This document shows positions 8,271-17,823 of a stretch of DNA of 64,000 bases, piece after piece. The notes below the pieces were generated by a model. That model made no database searches and was not told the origin of the DNA. It saw only the letters and a list, made by a program, of their open reading frames with translations. Numbering within the stretch: position 1 is the stretch's first letter; every line of letters begins with the position of its first letter. The DNA is from SIG78 sp045635745 (GTDB taxonomy: Bacteria > Verrucomicrobiota > Lentisphaeria > Victivallales > Victivallaceae): the NCBI GenBank assembly GCA_045635745.1, contig JAZTWG010000042.1, positions 142,457-206,456 of the forward strand, written 5' to 3'. The translations under genes were made by a program, and so were the position numbers.

Positions 8271-9491
8271 ATGGATAAGCGATTGATTGAATACGCTGAA
8301 CTGATCGTAAAAATGGGAATCCGCCCGGCAAAAGATCAGGAAGTTATTATTATGGCTGGTTTGGATCAGGTGGAATTCGTCCGCCTGGTTGTCGAACTTT
8401 GTTATAAAGAAGGCGCCTCTAAAGTGCAGGTCGACTGGCAGGATATGCCCATTGCCAAACTCGGTCAGCTCTATCAGAGCGAAGAAAAACTTTCGACCAT
8501 CGAAGATTGGGAACTGGCAAAATTGAAATGGCGCAGCGAAACATTGCCCGCATTTCTCTGGCTGGATTCCGATGACCCTGATGGCATGGACGGCATCGAT
8601 CAGGGTAAACGCGCCCGTGCACAGATGGCAAGATTTCCCAAGATCAAGCCATTCCGCGATGCTATGGAAAATAAATACCAATGGTGTATTGCCGGAGTAC
8701 CCGGCGTAAAATGGGCCAACAAAGTATTCCCCGGTTTGAGCGATACCGAAGCGGTGGATAAACTCTGGGATGCCATATTGACCGCCGCCCGCGCCAAAGA
8801 TGGCGCTATTGAAAATTGGAAACAGCACAACAAGCGCATACACGAATTGACCGGCAAACTCAATAAATATAACTTTGCCGCCCTTGAGTACAAATCAGCA
8901 AACGGCACCGATTTCCGGGTGGGACTGATGAAAGAAGGGGTTTTCGCCGGGGCGGAAGAAACGGATCTTTCAGGAAGATCATTTAATCCCAATATTCCCT
9001 CCGAAGAGATCTTCACCACCCCGAAAAAAGGCGAAGCCGATGGGTTGCTGGTGGCAACCAAGCCGCTTTCATGGCAGGGCAGTCTGATCGAAGACTTTTC
9101 TATCAGATTTGAAAACGGCAAAGCTGTGGAAGTCAAAGCCGCCAAAGGTCAGGAAGCGCTGGAACGCATGATCGCCATGGACGAAAATGCGCCTTATCTC
9201 GGAGAATGCGCCCTGATCGATTACAATTCGCCGATCAACCAGATGGATATACTATTTTACAGTACGTTGTACGACGAAAATGCCAGCTGCCACATGGCGC
9301 TCGGCCGCGGCTTTGATGTTTGCGTAAAAGATTACGAAAAATATACTCACGACGAGCTGAAAGCCAAAGGCGTTAACGACAGTATGATCCATGTTGACTT
9401 TATGATCGGCAGCAAAGATCTCTCGATCGTCGGGATCACTGAAAATGGAGAACGGATCCCAATCTTCCAAAACGGCAGTTGGGCGATTTGA
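8271..9491 (+). CDS. aminopeptidase, peptidase family M29
   Basis: A cytoplasmic protein of 406 residues, the normal length of M29 (thermophilic) aminopeptidases such as AmpS/AmpT. Family features include the N-terminal YAELIVKMGI, NGTDFRVGL near residue 220, FNPNIPSEEIFTTPKKGEADG with the metal-binding Glu, then LGECALIDYNSPI, the HMALGRGF helix and the C-terminal HVDFMIGSKDLSI. Acid, His and Asp ligands for two metal ions appear intact. The gene starts 24 bases after the polyferredoxin gene and is followed by a strong terminator. Confidence 0.93.
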   Translation: MDKRLIEYAELIVKMGIRPAKDQEVIIMAGLDQVEFVRLVVELCYKEGASKVQVDWQDMPIAKLGQLYQSEEKLSTIEDWELAKLKWRSETLPAFLWLDSDDPDGMDGIDQGKRARAQMARFPKIKPFRDAMENKYQWCIAGVPGVKWANKVFPGLSDTEAVDKLWDAILTAARAKDGAIENWKQHNKRIHELTGKLNKYNFAALEYKSANGTDFRVGLMKEGVFAGAEETDLSGRSFNPNIPSEEIFTTPKKGEADGLLVATKPLSWQGSLIEDFSIRFENGKAVEVKAAKGQEALERMIAMDENAPYLGECALIDYNSPINQMDILFYSTLYDENASCHMALGRGFDVCVKDYEKYTHDELKAKGVNDSMIHVDFMIGSKDLSIVGITENGERIPIFQNGSWAI

Positions 9492-9510
9492 TGGCAGTTG
9501 CAAAATAAAA

Positions 9511-9550
9511 AAACGCTGCAGGCTGAAAAAGCTTGCAGCGTTTTTTATTT
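9511..9550. terminator. bidirectional hairpin terminator between converging genes
   Basis: AAACGCTGCA at 9511-9520 pairs with TGCAGCG at 9534-9540 and following Ts, the stem being extended by GC/GC pairs around a TGAAAAA loop. It has an A run before and a T run after, so it can end the M29 gene (+) and the kinase gene (-). Confidence 0.88.
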
Positions 9551-9568
9551 TACTGAAAAACAATTTGT

Positions 9569-10648
9569 TCAGCGCTTGACGCGGGCGTTACCGCTCCAGA
9601 TGCTCCAAACCTGTTCTTCATCGGCGGGCTGACCATAGTCAGTCAGGTGGGTAGTGGCAAGAGCACCGGTGGCCCAGCCGAACTGGATCCATTTTTCCGG
9701 TTCCCAGCCGCGCAGGATGGCGTACAGGAAGCCGCCAACAAAACCATCGCCGCCGCCGATACGATCGAGCACGGTAATATCGCGGGGTTCAACAACCTGC
9801 CATTCGCCGTTGACATTGGCAATAGCGCCCCACAGGTGGTGGTTGGCGCTGACGACCTGACGCAGGGTGGTGGCAAAAGCGTAGGCATTCGGATAAGCAG
9901 CCTTGACGCGTTCAACCATTTCCTTGAAGTTTTCGATCTTGGCACCGATATCTTTGCCGCCGGCTTCCGGGCCCTTGATCTTCAAGCAGAGCTGGAAGTC
10001 TTCTTCGTTACCGATCAGAATGTCGGCAAGGCTGGCGATTTCAGCAAAAATAGCGGTCAGCTCTTCTTCGCGGCCCTTCCAGAAGCTGGCGCGATAGTTG
10101 AGGTCAAAGGATATGCGGCTGCCATATTTTTTGGCGGCACGGGCAATTTCCAGACAGAATTTGCTGGTTTCCGGAGACAGCGCAGCAATCAGACCGGAAA
10201 GGTGAACGATCTGAACACCTTCTTTTCCGAAGATGCGGTCGAGATCGAAATCTTTGACGTTCAGAAGTCTGCCGACTTCACCGGCGCGGTCGTTCTGCAC
10301 GCGGGGACCACGACTGCCATAGCCGCTGTCGGCCAGATTGAACTGATGACGGACGCCCCAGGGACCTTCCTGTTCAAATTCCGGACCTTCATAATCCATG
10401 TGACGGCCGGCCAGATTATCTTTGATCATACGGGCAACCGGGCTGCCCTTGACGAATGCAGTAAGAACTTTTACCGGCAGACCAAGAAAACTGGCAACGC
10501 TGGCAACGTTGGTTTCGGCGCTGGTCACCTGCATTTTGAACGTATCGCTGCAGTGGAAAGGCTGACCATCAACCGGGGTCAGACGGACACCCATGCTGGT
10601 GGGAACCAGCAAAGCGTAAGCGGCATCTTTTTTAAGTTCAGGAGCCAT
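9569..10648 (-). CDS. PfkB-family sugar kinase, 2-keto-3-deoxygluconate kinase-like
   Basis: Protein of 359 residues of the ribokinase/PfkB fold. The ATP/active-site signature DRIGGGDGFVGGFLYA near residue 300 contains the catalytic base Asp in GGGD, and SFDLNYRASFW and GNEEDF are typical of 2-keto-3-deoxygluconate (KDG) kinases. Central residues 120-135 (SGYGSRGPRVQND) look family-specific. It probably phosphorylates a keto-deoxy sugar acid in uronate breakdown, but specificity is inferred. The start codon has AAGGA upstream, and the gene stands alone with its own promoter. Confidence 0.85.
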   Translation of the reverse strand: MAPELKKDAAYALLVPTSMGVRLTPVDGQPFHCSDTFKMQVTSAETNVASVASFLGLPVKVLTAFVKGSPVARMIKDNLAGRHMDYEGPEFEQEGPWGVRHQFNLADSGYGSRGPRVQNDRAGEVGRLLNVKDFDLDRIFGKEGVQIVHLSGLIAALSPETSKFCLEIARAAKKYGSRISFDLNYRASFWKGREEELTAIFAEIASLADILIGNEEDFQLCLKIKGPEAGGKDIGAKIENFKEMVERVKAAYPNAYAFATTLRQVVSANHHLWGAIANVNGEWQVVEPRDITVLDRIGGGDGFVGGFLYAILRGWEPEKWIQFGWATGALATTHLTDYGQPADEEQVWSIWSGNARVKR

Positions 10649-10702
10649 AATTCTATCCTTTTTGTTATAATTTTGTTGGGTTGCAAATTGCTGAACCGTG
10701 TT

Positions 10703-10730
10703 AATATAGCACTTAAAACGTTAAAAACAA
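10703..10730 (-). promoter_or_regulatory. promoter of the PfkB kinase gene
   Basis: The minus strand reads TTGTTT (10730-10725), 16 bases, then TATATT (10708-10703), with TGC immediately before the -10 (extended -10). It lies 55 bases upstream of the start codon at 10648. Confidence 0.5.
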
Positions 10731-10752
10731 ACATAAAAGCTTTTTTTCTTGA

Positions 10753-11580
10753 TTATTGAGCGCATTCCAGTATTACGGCTATATCGGAAAAACCGTTTTT
10801 ACGTGCCAGAGACAAAGCGGTTTCGCCATTTTTATTGGTATGACTGAGGTTTATTGCACCGGCAGCCAACAGCATTTTGACTGATTTTTCACTGCCGTTT
10901 CCGGCGGCGATCATCAATGCACTGTTGCCATGAGAATCGCAACCGTTGGGGTCCGCTCCGGCATTCAGCAATATTTTCGCAATTTCATCATGTTTTTTCT
11001 GCAGCGCATGGATCAATACACTGTTGCCTTCGCTGCTGCCGGGCCACAGTGGAGCATGTTTTTTCAACAAAAAAACCACTGTATTTTTATGTCCGGAACC
11101 TACCGCTGCATGCAATGCCGTTCTGCCGTTACGGCTGCCTCCTGCAATATCAGCTTTATACTGCAAAAGCAGTTCCACTGCCTGTGTATGACCGTTTCCG
11201 GCAGCCAGAACAAGCGGCAGCGTGTTGAGTTTATCGAGCACATTGGTATCGGCCCCCGCATCAAGCAGAACCTTCAGACAATTAACATCGCCTTTTTCTG
11301 CAGCAATATGCAGTGCGGTTCTGCCAGTTGGATCGCGGTAGCTGCAATTATTGAGTTTACTCAAAAGATAACGCAAAAGCAGATAATCGCCCTGTCCGGC
11401 GGCAGCAAGCAGCTGTTCGCCCGGAGTCAAAGCATGTTTTTCAGGGATAGCGCTATTGCCGGAAGTTGTATTTTTTTTCCATCCTGTACTCAATATGTAT
11501 ACCAATAAAAAAACGGCGCAGATCACACCCGTCACGGGCAGGATCATGCGCCATAATCTTTTTTTTCTGCAGGCAGACAA
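10753..11580 (-). CDS. membrane-anchored ankyrin-repeat protein
   Basis: Protein of 275 residues. One N-terminal membrane helix (about 12-32: MILPVTGVICAVFLLVYILS) is followed by five to six ankyrin repeats of ~33 residues, each with the GRTALHIAAEKG- or GNSALMIAAGNG-type signature; the last repeat ends NGETALSLARKNG. Ankyrin repeats mediate protein binding; the partner is unknown. The chosen start is TTG at 11580, because GGGAG lies nine bases upstream while the in-frame ATG at 11547 lacks one and would trim the basic N terminus. The gene begins three bases after the lexA stop codon, so it is co-transcribed with lexA. Confidence 0.8.
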   Translation of the reverse strand: MSACRKKRLWRMILPVTGVICAVFLLVYILSTGWKKNTTSGNSAIPEKHALTPGEQLLAAAGQGDYLLLRYLLSKLNNCSYRDPTGRTALHIAAEKGDVNCLKVLLDAGADTNVLDKLNTLPLVLAAGNGHTQAVELLLQYKADIAGGSRNGRTALHAAVGSGHKNTVVFLLKKHAPLWPGSSEGNSVLIHALQKKHDEIAKILLNAGADPNGCDSHGNSALMIAAGNGSEKSVKMLLAAGAINLSHTNKNGETALSLARKNGFSDIAVILECAQ

Positions 11581-11583
11581 TGC

Positions 11584-12210
11584 TCAAAACTCCCGGTGCA
11601 ATGCTATAACTTTGCCCTGCAGAGAAACCAATTCGGCATCATAGGTCTGCACTTTATACTCCGCATTTGCCGGATGCAGTTCGATTTTTCCGTTTTCCAG
11701 GAGATAATAGCTCTTTACCGTGGTCTCGTTATTGACCAGAGCTACGGCAATATCTCCATTTTTTACGGGGCAATCTTTTTGGACAACTACAATATCGCCA
11801 TCTAATATTCCCAGATCGCGCATACTTTCGCCACTGATCTTCAAGGCAAAAAGCGAACCATTCTGCGCCATTTTTGCCAAATTGCCGCTTACCACAAATT
11901 CACCTTCAGCCAACTCCGGACTGTCAGCCGGCAAACCGGCATTGATCCGGCCCAGCAGCGGAATGGAAAGCACAAACGACATGTGCGTAACCTGACGTGC
12001 CTGACGTTTCTTCAATGCAATGCTGCGTGCTTTGGAACTGCGCGAAAGCTGATCTTTGCGTTGAAGCGCTTTTAAATGGGCAAACACGGTGGAAGTCTTG
12101 ATCCCGAAATGATCAGCAATCTCGTATACCGTGGGAACCATACCCTCGCGATCGAGAAAATCATCGATAAAATCAAGTATATTTTTCTGCTTTTCAGTAA
12201 GAGTCTTCAT
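11584..12210 (-). CDS. lexA: LexA-type SOS repressor
   Basis: Protein of 208 residues. Residues 1-65 are the winged helix (TEKQKNILDFI, VPTVYEIADHFGIKTSTVFAHLKAL). The self-cleavage site Ala91-Gly92 lies in GRINAGLPA, the nucleophile is Ser129 in ISGESM and the general base is Lys166 in TTVKSYY, so autocleavage should work. It represses DNA-damage genes until activated RecA triggers cleavage. The start is the ATG at 12210, where the LexA-like sequence begins. No recognisable E. coli or Gram-positive SOS box was seen upstream; LexA motifs vary between phyla. It lies between the lipoprotein gene (16-base gap) and the ankyrin gene. Confidence 0.92.
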   Translation of the reverse strand: MKTLTEKQKNILDFIDDFLDREGMVPTVYEIADHFGIKTSTVFAHLKALQRKDQLSRSSKARSIALKKRQARQVTHMSFVLSIPLLGRINAGLPADSPELAEGEFVVSGNLAKMAQNGSLFALKISGESMRDLGILDGDIVVVQKDCPVKNGDIAVALVNNETTVKSYYLLENGKIELHPANAEYKVQTYDAELVSLQGKVIALHREF

Positions 12211-12226
12211 TCGCACACCACTATAA

Positions 12227-12700
12227 TCAGGGGCGGAAGCCAAAGCCGGCAACCCGGTACTGATCCTTGAAATTGACCACTACAATTTCAAAAATCATAT
12301 CTGCAGCGGGGGCTTTTTCTTTGGTGTTGAACGATACTTTCCACAGCAATCTGCGAAAATTCCCAAATGCCAAATCGCCCAGATAACCGGTAGCGGCAAT
12401 GCCGCCGGCTTTATCCAGATTACCGAGCAGTTTGGTGAATTTCTCCTGTGTAAGGCGATTTTTTTCATCCCCCACCGGAACTGCTGCTGTTTGGGAAAAA
12501 TCTTTGCTCTTGAAAGCCTCGAGCAAAGCTTCGCCCATGATCCGGCCGGCCTGCGCTGCTTTATTTGCATCAAGCGCAGTTATAGCCACGATCTCATTTT
12601 TTTTCTCCGGTACCGGCTGCTTGCCGCCAGTGCTGCTGCAGCCGGAAAGCATTACAGACAATCCGGCAGCAGCCGCAATACAATATTTCGAAAATTTCAT
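12227..12700 (-). CDS. small lipoprotein of unknown function
   Basis: Protein of 157 residues with a lipoprotein signal peptide: basic MKFSKY, a hydrophobic core and the lipobox LSGC, giving a lipidated Cys near residue 21. The mature part contains ALDANKAAQAGRIMGEAL and a C-terminal segment rich in Phe/Val (EIVVVNFKDQYRVAGFGF). I recognise no domain. GGAGG lies ahead of the start codon. Its stop codon is 16 bases before lexA, so lexA is probably transcribed from the lipoprotein promoter. Confidence 0.7.
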   Translation of the reverse strand: MKFSKYCIAAAAGLSVMLSGCSSTGGKQPVPEKKNEIVAITALDANKAAQAGRIMGEALLEAFKSKDFSQTAAVPVGDEKNRLTQEKFTKLLGNLDKAGGIAATGYLGDLAFGNFRRLLWKVSFNTKEKAPAADMIFEIVVVNFKDQYRVAGFGFRP

Positions 12701-12731
12701 AATAAAACCTCCGGAATATCAGACAAACAAA

Positions 12732-13919
12732 TCACTTGCAGAGTTTCGCCACAAAGCTCTGCAGGCGTTCAGCTGCCTTGCGGATATTATCTTCGCTGCA
12801 GGCATAGGAGAAACGGATCATATTATCTGCGCCAAAGCTGCTGCAGGGGATCGCCGCAAGTTTTTCTTCTTCCAGCAAACGGGTGCAGAATTCATCGGAC
12901 CCCATTCCGAAAGCCGAAATGTCGCACAAAAGATAGAATGCCCCCTGCGGACGCAGGCATTTGATGCCTTCGATCTTGCTGACCAGCGAATAGATGAGAT
13001 CGCGGCGCTTGGCAAAAGCCTGACGCATATTTTCAATATCTGCATCGGCCTTGCCTTCCAGCGCGGCAATGGCACCATACTGGGCAAAGGTGGTCACGTT
13101 GCTGGTGGTGTGGCTCTGGAACGCAATAATGCGCTTGGCAAGCCACAGCGGAGCGGTCAGAAAACCGATACGCCAGCCGGTCATGCTGTAAGCCTTGCTG
13201 CACCCGTTGACGGTAATGGTCAGATTGCGGATCTCTTCGGAAAGCGATGCAATACTGATATGGGGTTTGTCGGCATCATAGACGAGCTTTTCATAAATTT
13301 CGTCAGCAAGGATCATAAAATTGTGCTTGACGGCAATATTGGCGATCGCTTCGAGCTTTTCTCTGGAATAAACCGCACCGGTGGGGTTGGACGGCGTAGT
13401 CAGGATCATCAGCTTGGTCTTTTCAGTGACTGCAGCTTCCAATTCTTCCGGCACTAATTCAAAGTTATTTTCGGCCTTGGTATTGACGATCACCGGTTTG
13501 GCGCCGGTGGTATTGACCATTTCCGGATAGCTCAACCAAAACGGAGCCGGGATAATCACTTCATCGCCGGGGCCGCACAATGCAGCAATGGCGCTGAATA
13601 CTGAAAATTTGGCACCGGGTGCAACTACGCACTGTTCAAAAGTACAGGGAATGTTGTTTTCTTCGGTAAATTTTTTGGCCACAAGTTTACGCAACTCCGG
13701 CAAACCGCTGGCGGGAGTGTAGTACACTTTGCTTTCGTTCAAAGCCTGAATACAGGCATCTTTAACTGCTTGAGGGGTATCAAAGTCGGGTTCTCCCGCT
13801 GCCATACTGCACACATCCAGACCTTCGGCTTTCAATGCTTTGGCTTTGGCGGTGATCGCCAGAGTTGCAGAGGGAGTGAGTCCGCCCATAAAACCCGTGA
13901 TTTTCTGTAAATCCTGCAT
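12732..13919 (-). CDS. aspartate aminotransferase, class I
   Basis: Complete PLP enzyme of 395 residues. SMAAGEPDFDTP at the N terminus, TTPSNPTGAVY, ADEIYEKL and NGCSKAYSMTGWRIGF (Schiff-base Lys in SKAYSMTG) match the AspC/AspB subgroup Ib, and the C-terminal IRFSYACSEDNI holds the Arg that binds the carboxylate. It likely interconverts aspartate/oxaloacetate and glutamate/2-oxoglutarate; prephenate or aromatic activity is possible. The ATG at 13919, ten codons inside the longest frame, is preferred because the family sequence starts there and AGAGAAG precedes it. No clear terminator separates it from hrpB. Confidence 0.9.
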   Translation of the reverse strand: MQDLQKITGFMGGLTPSATLAITAKAKALKAEGLDVCSMAAGEPDFDTPQAVKDACIQALNESKVYYTPASGLPELRKLVAKKFTEENNIPCTFEQCVVAPGAKFSVFSAIAALCGPGDEVIIPAPFWLSYPEMVNTTGAKPVIVNTKAENNFELVPEELEAAVTEKTKLMILTTPSNPTGAVYSREKLEAIANIAVKHNFMILADEIYEKLVYDADKPHISIASLSEEIRNLTITVNGCSKAYSMTGWRIGFLTAPLWLAKRIIAFQSHTTSNVTTFAQYGAIAALEGKADADIENMRQAFAKRRDLIYSLVSKIEGIKCLRPQGAFYLLCDISAFGMGSDEFCTRLLEEEKLAAIPCSSFGADNMIRFSYACSEDNIRKAAERLQSFVAKLCK

Positions 13920-14078
13920 TTTTCTTCTCTCTGTTTTATGATTTAACAAACAATTGTTTTCTGCTTATAAAAAAGCACATATATATTAATGTACTGCCAA
14001 ATATCCGATAATCCAAATCTCAAAACGCCATATGTAATATTTTTTTGCTGTTTTTTATTACCGTCAAGCAAAACGCCG

Positions 14079-16517
14079 TTACGGATTTTCCGGCCAGTCG
14101 TGTTTCGGATATCGGCCTTTGAGGTCATTGCGGACAAGTTTATACGATCCGCTCCAGAAATTGCCGATATCAGAAGTTGTCTGCACCGGGCGTCCCGCCG
14201 GACTCAACAGCACCACCGGGAGCCTGACTTTACCGTTAAGCAGCGCCGGTTGTTTACGCACCCCGAAAAAGTGCTGTAATTTGCCTGACAGCGTTGGAGG
14301 GTCGGAGGTATAATCGATTTTGAATTCGCGGTTGTTTTCCAATTTTATACTGCCGGGCAGCAGCCGGGCAAGTTCCTGCTGTTGAGCGTAATCGAGCAAA
14401 GAATACACCGCGTTGTGCCAATCGATATTTTTCAGCATATTTTTACTGAATTTTTCGGGCAGAAAACCGTAGAGCAGTTCTTCTATATGGTCAAGGATAT
14501 ACTCATTGTTCAAAAGCGGCAAATTATTATCAGGATCGTATTTGTGTATAAACTCCAGTTTGCCCTGCAATTTTTTTACACTTTCGGGGAACTCAAACAT
14601 GCTTAACGAGTATTGCCTGATAACCCGGGCCAGCTCCTGACAGAGTTCTCCGCGTTCAGGCGCATCGCTCCGGCTTTTGCTCCACAGAATCGCCCCGAAT
14701 TTTCGTTCCAGAGTGCACTCTGCTGTCAGATCAGCCGGAGTGACAGTCATTTTCACTTCTTCAGTAAAATATTCTTTCAGATGTTCTTCAAGCTCCCAGG
14801 CTTCCACGCCGCACGCTATTTGCACCAGGGCATTTTCCGACCGGTCATCCAATTCCAGCGCTACAACAAATTCATTGCCAACTACATTAAGCATTTCGCG
14901 GAATTCTGCGGCCTTGCCGCTTGCAAGCAGATATTTGAGTTCGCCCATGGCACCACGGCGCCGCGCAACTCTTTCAGGAAAAGCTATCGCAAGCAAAGCT
15001 CCGGCAGAAAGTTCAGCTCGATCAACACACCCGGAATTTTTCAGCAAACGCCGTGTTACTTGAGCTGCCAGTAATTTTGCTTGAGAAAATCTTTTATCGC
15101 GCTCCATAACCGCAAGCATATCGGTTATGCAAGTATATGTATTGCGCCGCATATCCGTTGCATCCAGCAGCGCCGCCAACCGGATACCGGTTGCAGCCAG
15201 ATTATGATGGATCGCCACCGCAGCAAGGTGTCCGGAACGAACACTTAAAGATGATTGCAAAATAAGTTTACCGTGCGTTGTCAATGCTCCGGATTTATCT
15301 ACCGCGCCAATACTCTGCAGATATTTTTTTGCCGTCCGCCATGCACTTTCCGGCGGCATTTCCATAAATTTGAGCTGCCCCGGATCTGTTACCCCCCATG
15401 CGGCAAGTTCCAGAGCCAGTTGGGTTAAATCGCTGTAACTGATCTCGCCGGGACGGATAGCATCACGTTTGCAGTGTTCGTGTTCACTCCACAGCCGGTA
15501 TGCCACCCCGGGCGCGGTGCGCCCTGCCCGTCCGGAACGCTGTTCTGCTGCTGCTTGAGAGATCGGAACCGTTTCCAGACGGGATAATCCATTGGATGAA
15601 TTGAAGCGCGATTGCCGGGTAAAACCGCAGTCTATCACGGCTGTTACTCCGTCAATGGTCAAACTGCTTTCGGCAATACTGGTTGCCAGCACGATTTTGC
15701 GAAAGCCTGACGATGCCGGCTCGATTGCCTGCCGCTGCAGCGTGTTATCCAAGCGTCCATACAACGGGACGATATAGGTATCGGAAGATACTATCCTTTT
15801 TTTCAACATATCTTCCACAGCCCGGATCTCCCCTTCTCCCGGGAGAAAAACCAGCATACTGCCGGAATTTTCATTGTAAGCCAGACAAACCGCATTGGCA
15901 ACATTTTCGCTCAAACTTATATCTGTACGGCGGGCCAGATACTTTATTTCCACCGGGTATGATCTGCCTTTACTTTCTATAACCGGTGCATTATCCAGCA
16001 ATTCAGAGGTCTTTGTGCAGTCGATCGTTGCGGACATGGCAAGTATCCGCAGATCCTCGCGCAACGCGCCAGCGGTATCCAACGCCAGCGCCAGGGCCAG
16101 ATCAGATTGCAGACTGCGCTCATGAAATTCATCAAAAATTATCAGCCCCACGCCAGTAAGTTCCGGATCGTGCTGCAGCTGATTGGTCAACATGCCTTCG
16201 GTAACGACCTCTATGCGCGTATTCTCCGATACTTTGCGGTCGAGCCGCATCCGATATCCCACGGTCGATCCCAGAACGCAATCCAGATTACGCGCCAGCT
16301 GACTTGCCGCAGCATATGCGGCGATCCGCCGGGGTTCAAGCATAATGATCTTGCGCCCCTGCAGCCACGGTTCATTCAAAAGTAAAAGCGGCAATACTGT
16401 GCTTTTGCCCGAACCGGTGGGGGAACTCAATACTGCCTTTTTATGCGATGCCAGCGCCGAACGCACCTGATCGGCAACTTCGCTTACCGGGTAAGCAGAA
16501 AAATCGGGATTCTTCAT
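14079..16517 (-). CDS. hrpB: ATP-dependent RNA helicase HrpB
   Basis: DEAH-box helicase of 812 residues, close to the usual HrpB length (~810-840). Motifs in order: SSPTGSGKST (Walker A, ~35-44), LEPRRIAAYAAA (Ia), TEGMLTNQL, DEFHERS (DEFH form of the DEAH box), AMSATID, ATSIAESSLTIDGV and EQRSGRAGRTAPG (motif VI). A helicase-associated domain and the HrpB-specific C-terminal region (LLSPAGRPVQTTSDIGNFW) follow. The start is the ATG at 16517 sharing a base with the waaA stop codon (TGATG), so translation is coupled. Its cellular role in bacteria is poorly known. Confidence 0.95.
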   Translation of the reverse strand: MKNPDFSAYPVSEVADQVRSALASHKKAVLSSPTGSGKSTVLPLLLLNEPWLQGRKIIMLEPRRIAAYAAASQLARNLDCVLGSTVGYRMRLDRKVSENTRIEVVTEGMLTNQLQHDPELTGVGLIIFDEFHERSLQSDLALALALDTAGALREDLRILAMSATIDCTKTSELLDNAPVIESKGRSYPVEIKYLARRTDISLSENVANAVCLAYNENSGSMLVFLPGEGEIRAVEDMLKKRIVSSDTYIVPLYGRLDNTLQRQAIEPASSGFRKIVLATSIAESSLTIDGVTAVIDCGFTRQSRFNSSNGLSRLETVPISQAAAEQRSGRAGRTAPGVAYRLWSEHEHCKRDAIRPGEISYSDLTQLALELAAWGVTDPGQLKFMEMPPESAWRTAKKYLQSIGAVDKSGALTTHGKLILQSSLSVRSGHLAAVAIHHNLAATGIRLAALLDATDMRRNTYTCITDMLAVMERDKRFSQAKLLAAQVTRRLLKNSGCVDRAELSAGALLAIAFPERVARRRGAMGELKYLLASGKAAEFREMLNVVGNEFVVALELDDRSENALVQIACGVEAWELEEHLKEYFTEEVKMTVTPADLTAECTLERKFGAILWSKSRSDAPERGELCQELARVIRQYSLSMFEFPESVKKLQGKLEFIHKYDPDNNLPLLNNEYILDHIEELLYGFLPEKFSKNMLKNIDWHNAVYSLLDYAQQQELARLLPGSIKLENNREFKIDYTSDPPTLSGKLQHFFGVRKQPALLNGKVRLPVVLLSPAGRPVQTTSDIGNFWSGSYKLVRNDLKGRYPKHDWPENP

Positions 16518-17800
16518 CAAAAAAGTTTTTCCAGAGCAGCCAGGGTCTTATCACTGGCGCCGGAATGTTCTGATATCGCCGCAAACGCTTTATTGCCAAG
16601 CTCATTGCGCAAATCGTCATTATTCAGCAATTCAGCCAGCACACCGGTCAATTCTTCATCACAGGCAACCGTTTTGATTGCATCTTTGCCAGTCAGGACC
16701 TGCATCAGAAAGCGGAAATTACGCAGCACACTGCCGGTAACGATCGCCTTTTTCAGCAGTGCCGGCTCAATAAGATTGTGTCCTTCATCGTGGCCGGCAA
16801 TGCTTTTGCCCATAATGACAATATCGGCTGATTTCATAAATTTAAGCATTTCGCCGGTAGTATCTGCCAGAAGACAGATTATCTTTTCGCCCGCACGGCT
16901 GTTATTGCTGCGGCGTGCAGCACCGATTTCCTGTTTGGCCAAAACTTGCATTACTTCCTCTCCTCGCTCGGCATGGCGGGGAATCAAAACCAGACGCAAA
17001 TTCTCATTTCGGCTGTACAACTCCTTGAAGCTGGATGCAATGACCGCTTCTTCGCCGGGATGCGTACTGGCACCCAGAACCACTTTGTAAGCGCCAGCAC
17101 CAAAATACTCAGACAGATCAGCACCTTGCAGATCGCCCGGCACACTCTGATCAAACTTCAAATTACCGCAATTTACAGCATTGGCGCGGGGAGAAACTGT
17201 CAGAAAACGCGATTTATCTCCTTCGCTCTGCGCTGCAATAACATCAAATTTCTCCAGCAGCGGAGCAAAGAAAAAACTGAAACGGTTGTATCCTTTGGCC
17301 GAGTGATCCGAAAGCCGCGCATTGACCAGAGCTGTTTTTACGCCATGCTTTTTGGCCTGAACGATCAGATTGGGCCATATTTCGGTTTCAAAAATCACCA
17401 GCATCTGCGGCTTGAGCATCCGCAAAACTTTCTTAACCATCCAGAGAAAATCCATGGGGCAGAAAATCGCCGCCGCACCTTCCGGCAACTGTTTGCGCAC
17501 CAGTTCCTGACCGGTGGTGGTGCCAGTGGAAATAATGATCGGTTTTTCCGGATATTGTGCGCGCAATTTTTTACTTAAAGCCAGTGCAATAACACTTTCT
17601 CCTACGCTCACAGCATGGATCCAGATACCATTTTTGTACGCTTCAAGCTCGATTTTACGCGCCTTGCTGTAACAACCGAAACGTTCCCCGAAAGTCTTTT
17701 TCCACCCCGGGCGGCGCCAGAGCTTCCACAATAAACCGGGAACAAAAAAGATAAATCCAAGCGGCAACACCAGGTTATAGAAAAAAAGCAATACTTTCAT
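16517..17800 (-). CDS. waaA: 3-deoxy-D-manno-octulosonic acid (Kdo) transferase WaaA
   Basis: Inner-membrane-anchored glycosyltransferase of 427 residues (GT30) that adds Kdo to lipid A precursor. It has the N-terminal anchor and basic patch (MKVLLFFYNLVLPLGFIFFVPG), HAVSVGESVIAL with the catalytic Glu, STGTTTGQELV, FETEIWPNL, VNARLSDHS and the C-terminal ASTHPGEEAVI and GHNLIEPAL. Its presence implies an LPS-type outer membrane. It overlaps hrpB by one base and follows the Cdc123-like gene by 23 bases. Confidence 0.95.
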   Translation of the reverse strand: MKVLLFFYNLVLPLGFIFFVPGLLWKLWRRPGWKKTFGERFGCYSKARKIELEAYKNGIWIHAVSVGESVIALALSKKLRAQYPEKPIIISTGTTTGQELVRKQLPEGAAAIFCPMDFLWMVKKVLRMLKPQMLVIFETEIWPNLIVQAKKHGVKTALVNARLSDHSAKGYNRFSFFFAPLLEKFDVIAAQSEGDKSRFLTVSPRANAVNCGNLKFDQSVPGDLQGADLSEYFGAGAYKVVLGASTHPGEEAVIASSFKELYSRNENLRLVLIPRHAERGEEVMQVLAKQEIGAARRSNNSRAGEKIICLLADTTGEMLKFMKSADIVIMGKSIAGHDEGHNLIEPALLKKAIVTGSVLRNFRFLMQVLTGKDAIKTVACDEELTGVLAELLNNDDLRNELGNKAFAAISEHSGASDKTLAALEKLF

Positions 17801-17823
17801 TACAGCAACCTCAAATGATCAAA

